Shown in pieces: positions 63,966 through 64,000 of a stretch of 64,000 nt of DNA. The first letter of the stretch is position 1. Each line of letters opens with the position of its first letter. Source of the stretch: Enchytraeus crypticus. Its lineage: Eukaryota > Annelida > Clitellata > Enchytraeida > Enchytraeidae. A program made the translations under genes and the position numbers. Under the pieces are notes generated by a model. The model ran no database searches. It was not told the origin of the DNA and worked only from the letters and a program-made list of their open reading frames with translations. The stretch spans positions 566,001-630,000 of the forward strand of contig CAJHZI010000263.1 in the NCBI GenBank assembly GCA_905160935.1, in the 5' to 3' direction.

Positions 63966-64000
63966 GATATAACACTATAAATTATGTAGTATACTAATTA

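Overview
This is animal (metazoan) nuclear DNA from an invertebrate. The evidence is split exons with matching intron phases, an LTR retrotransposon, tRNA-derived SINEs, LINE and MITE remnants, and very dense micro- and minisatellites in AT-rich DNA. The species cannot be named from sequence alone. Orthologues of the animal genes KCTD9 and CLPTM1 are recognisable, but both diverge clearly from the vertebrate proteins. There is no sign of a bacterial or viral replicon.

Layout. (1) 13-6540: a young, structurally complete LTR retrotransposon with two ~1.115 kb LTRs, 5-bp target duplication ACTGT, primer-binding site and polypurine tract. Its single 1089-aa reading frame is Gag-protease fused in frame to the N-terminal part of the host membrane protein CLPTM1, at the place where reverse transcriptase and integrase would be. 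This captured-gene element is the most striking object in the window. (2) 7230-13097 (+): the last four exons of a large tyrosine-motif scaffold protein, with about 16 Y-x-x-I/L/V motifs and distant resemblance to the Csk-binding adaptor PAG1. (3) 6945-25075: a large inverted duplication around that gene, with a 1.85 kb single-copy spacer. The inner 3.3 kb and outer 1.7 kb of the arms look identical and free of indels, while the middle of the right arm is decayed and lacks exons, so the right copy is a mosaic pseudogene. (4) 25401-25531 (+): an isolated terminal exon of KCTD9, whose last codons and stop codon have been amplified into a 39-bp minisatellite. (5) 31014-35571 (-): a two-exon, roughly 1294-aa C2H2 zinc-finger transcription factor with several SUMO-type motifs; its intron carries tandem copies of the exon end plus the 5' splice site. 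(6) 35.6-64 kb: essentially gene-free, with SINE, LINE and MITE copies, an interstitial telomere-type array, and many tandem arrays.

The genes do not form an operon or one pathway. The story of the window is structural: gene capture by a retroelement, inverted duplication with patchy homogenisation, and repeated birth of minisatellites from exon ends. Coordinates of exon ends rest on splice-site consensus and phase agreement; repeat boundaries are by eye.
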